Source of the DNA: JBGANR01 sp044222225 | GTDB taxonomy: Bacteria > Actinomycetota > Actinomycetes > Mycobacteriales > Mycobacteriaceae | DNA length: 64,000 nt | Direction of reading: 5' to 3' | Assembly: GCA_044222225.1 (NCBI GenBank) | Contig: JBGANR010000009.1 | Span: 62,001 to 126,000, forward strand | The notes under the pieces: generated by a model | Seen by the model: the letters and a program-made list of their open reading frames with translations, nothing else | Database searches by the model: none | What the model was told of the DNA's origin: nothing | Made by a program: the position numbers and the translations under genes | Shown here: positions 62,532 through 64,000 of the stretch, piece after piece | Layout: every line of letters starts with the position of its first letter | Position numbering within the stretch: position 1 is the first letter of the stretch

Positions 62532-63200
62532 GTCGGAGAAGCCGTCGAGCACCGAGCGCGAACCGGACAAACCGAGCCGCGTGGCGCCCGCGTCCAGGAG
62601 TTGCGCCGCGAATTCGGCGGTCCGGATGCCCCCGGACGCCTTGACGCCGACCCGATCCGGCACCGCGCCCCGCATGATCTCCACCGCGCGCACGCTCGCG
62701 CCGCCCGCGGGGTGAAAGCCCGTGGACGTCTTGACCATCGACGCGCCGGCCCGCACGGACGCCAGGCAGGCGCCGACGAGGACGTCCTCACCGCCGAGCT
62801 CGAGCAGCGCCGCGGACTCGAGGATCACCTTGAGGCCGACGTCCTCACCGATCGCCTGCCGCACGGTGAGGACGTCGGCGAACACCTCGTCGAACCTGCC
62901 GTCGACGGCCGCCCCGACGTCGATGACCATGTCGATCTCCGTCACCCCGTTGTCGACGGCCAGCTTCGATTCGGACGCCTTGATGAGCGAGTGGTGCTTG
63001 CCCGACGGGAAGCCGGACACCGCGCAGGCGACCCGGCCGCGCGTGTCGATGGGGAACATCGACGGTGACAGGCACACCGCCAGCACGCCGAGGTCGGCGG
63101 CCTCGGCGATCGCCGCCTCCGCGTCGGCGCGGGTGGCCTCCGGCTTGAGCAACGTGTGGTCGACGAGCGCCGCCACCTGATCACGGGTGTATGAAGTCAT
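62529..63200 (-). CDS. deoC: Deoxyribose-phosphate aldolase DeoC
   Basis: A 223-residue class I aldolase splitting 2-deoxyribose 5-phosphate into glyceraldehyde 3-phosphate and acetaldehyde. The catalytic Asp is in EIDMVIDVGA, the Schiff-base Lys in MVKTSTGFHPAGGAS and the second Lys in VGVKASGGIRT. DHTLLKPEAT at the N-terminus is a family mark. Normal length. Divergent from purU with 28 bases between starts. Present at the same relative place as Rv0478. Confidence 0.94.
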   Translation of the reverse strand: MTSYTRDQVAALVDHTLLKPEATRADAEAAIAEAADLGVLAVCLSPSMFPIDTRGRVACAVSGFPSGKHHSLIKASESKLAVDNGVTEIDMVIDVGAAVDGRFDEVFADVLTVRQAIGEDVGLKVILESAALLELGGEDVLVGACLASVRAGASMVKTSTGFHPAGGASVRAVEIMRGAVPDRVGVKASGGIRTAEFAAQLLDAGATRLGLSGSRSVLDGFSD

Positions 63201-63228
63201 GCGATGAGCCTATGCAAAGCTGATCGGC

Positions 63229-64000
63229 ATGCAGGCCCCGTCCGACGACAGGATCGTCCTCACTCTCGGTTGTCCCGACACCGTCGGCATCGTCGCCCGG
63301 ATCAGCACCTTCCTCGCCGACGTCGGAGCGTGGATCGTCGAGGCCGGCTATCACTCCGATCCCGATACGGGATGGTTCTTCACCCGCCAGGCCGTGCGCG
63401 CCGGCTCGGTGCCGCTGTCCGTCGACGAACTGCGTGAGCGCTTCACCGCCGAGGTCGCGGCCCCGCTGGGCGCCGAGACGCGATGGAGCATCGTGGCGAG
63501 CGCCGAGCGCAAGAAGATCGTCGTCCTCGCCAGCCGCGAGGGACACTGCCTGCACGATCTGCTCGCCCGGTCGCTGCGGGGCGAGCTGCCGGCGGAGATC
63601 GCCGCCGTCGTCGCCAATCACGCCGACCTGCAGGAGTACACCGAGCGGCTCGGCGTGCCGTTCCACCACGTCCCCTTCGCCGATAAGCCGGCCGCCTTCG
63701 CGCGTGTCAAAGAGATCGTCGACGGCCACGATCCCGATGCGATCGTCCTCGCCCGGTTCATGCAGGTGCTGCCCGCCGAGTTGTGCGCCGAGTGGGAGGG
63801 CCGGGCGATCAACATCCACCACAGCTTCCTGCCGTCGTTCGTCGGCGCCCGGCCGTACCACCAGGCGTTCGCGCGCGGCGTCAAGCTCATCGGCGCCACC
63901 TGCCACTACGTGACGGGCGAGCTCGACGCCGGCCCGATCATCGAGCAGGACGTCGCCCGCGTCGATCATTCGGACGGCGTCACGGAGATGGTGCGCCGCG
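63229..64000 (+). CDS. purU: Formyltetrahydrofolate deformylase PurU, 3' end outside window
   Basis: The first 257 residues of an enzyme that hydrolyses 10-formyl-tetrahydrofolate to formate and tetrahydrofolate. An N-terminal ACT domain (TLGCPDTVGIVARISTFL) is followed by the formyltransferase domain: IVVLASREGHCLHDLL, the catalytic Asn-His in NIHHSFLPSF and Asp in TGELDAGPII. About 25 residues remain beyond the edge, given the usual 280-295. ATG at 63229 is divergent from deoC. Confidence 0.93.
   Translation, partial: MQAPSDDRIVLTLGCPDTVGIVARISTFLADVGAWIVEAGYHSDPDTGWFFTRQAVRAGSVPLSVDELRERFTAEVAAPLGAETRWSIVASAERKKIVVLASREGHCLHDLLARSLRGELPAEIAAVVANHADLQEYTERLGVPFHHVPFADKPAAFARVKEIVDGHDPDAIVLARFMQVLPAELCAEWEGRAINIHHSFLPSFVGARPYHQAFARGVKLIGATCHYVTGELDAGPIIEQDVARVDHSDGVTEMVRR

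Overview
The window is a very GC-rich actinobacterial chromosome segment. Several gene orders and motifs point to the Mycobacteriales, and Gordonia or a close relative is the best guess. The evidence is: a universal stress protein-devR-devS operon laid out like Rv3134c-Rv3133c-Rv3132c of M. tuberculosis; a block deoC / LmeA-like protein / nitrilase-like protein / DUF2505 / murB / lipoprotein L,D-transpeptidase resembling Rv0478-Rv0483; a PhoP-like regulator with a textbook PhoP box; and a canonical parS site. The genus assignment is inference from memory, because no search was run. No prophage, transposase or CRISPR was seen.

Layout. 1-11338: 3' part of a siderophore operon on the + strand, mostly joined by 4-base stop/start overlaps. 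It holds the end of an NRPS with thioesterase, a binding lipoprotein, a free aryl-carrier protein, a siderophore-interacting protein fused to a methyltransferase, a pair of exporter-fold ABC half transporters, and a FecCD/FecCD/FepC importer. 11366-16961: two MarR/drug-efflux pairs with palindromic operators, a small monooxygenase and an aldo-keto reductase. 17248-21271: dormancy-type operon (stress protein, devR, devS) divergent from a flavin/F420-type split-barrel protein, with a DosR box between. 21406-26944: orphan PTS sorbitol IIA, then an Opp/Dpp-type ABC system whose two permeases are one polypeptide, with a parS site inside. 27123-30352: YdeP-type molybdoenzyme and its sulfurtransferase FdhD. 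30637-33990: oxidoreductases, a SnoaL-like protein, a decayed aldo-keto reductase copy and a TetR regulator. 34087-38299: a probable methionine-degradation cluster mdeB-mdeA / mdeR. 38282-41607: two TIGR04222-type membrane proteins and a DUF2252 protein. 41723-45778: two IolE-like TIM-barrel proteins divergent from two LacI regulators. 45905-48468: phoPR-like two-component system and a Rid protein. 48547-54863: MFS, VOC protein, tRNA-Thr, thrE, a 55-residue gene, otsA and otsB. 54946-64000: cell-wall genes (L,D-transpeptidase, murB), DUF2505 pair, hydrolases, LmeA-like protein, deoC and the start of purU.

Themes. The 5' third is iron acquisition: assembly line, ferric-siderophore binding and import, and a reductase-like protein act as one unit. 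The rest is stress response, envelope maintenance and catabolic modules with local regulators. A striking non-coding layer runs through the whole window: at least three families of 75-120 bp imperfect palindromes sit at the 3' ends of genes, often between convergent genes. They look like a dispersed terminator/REP-like system.
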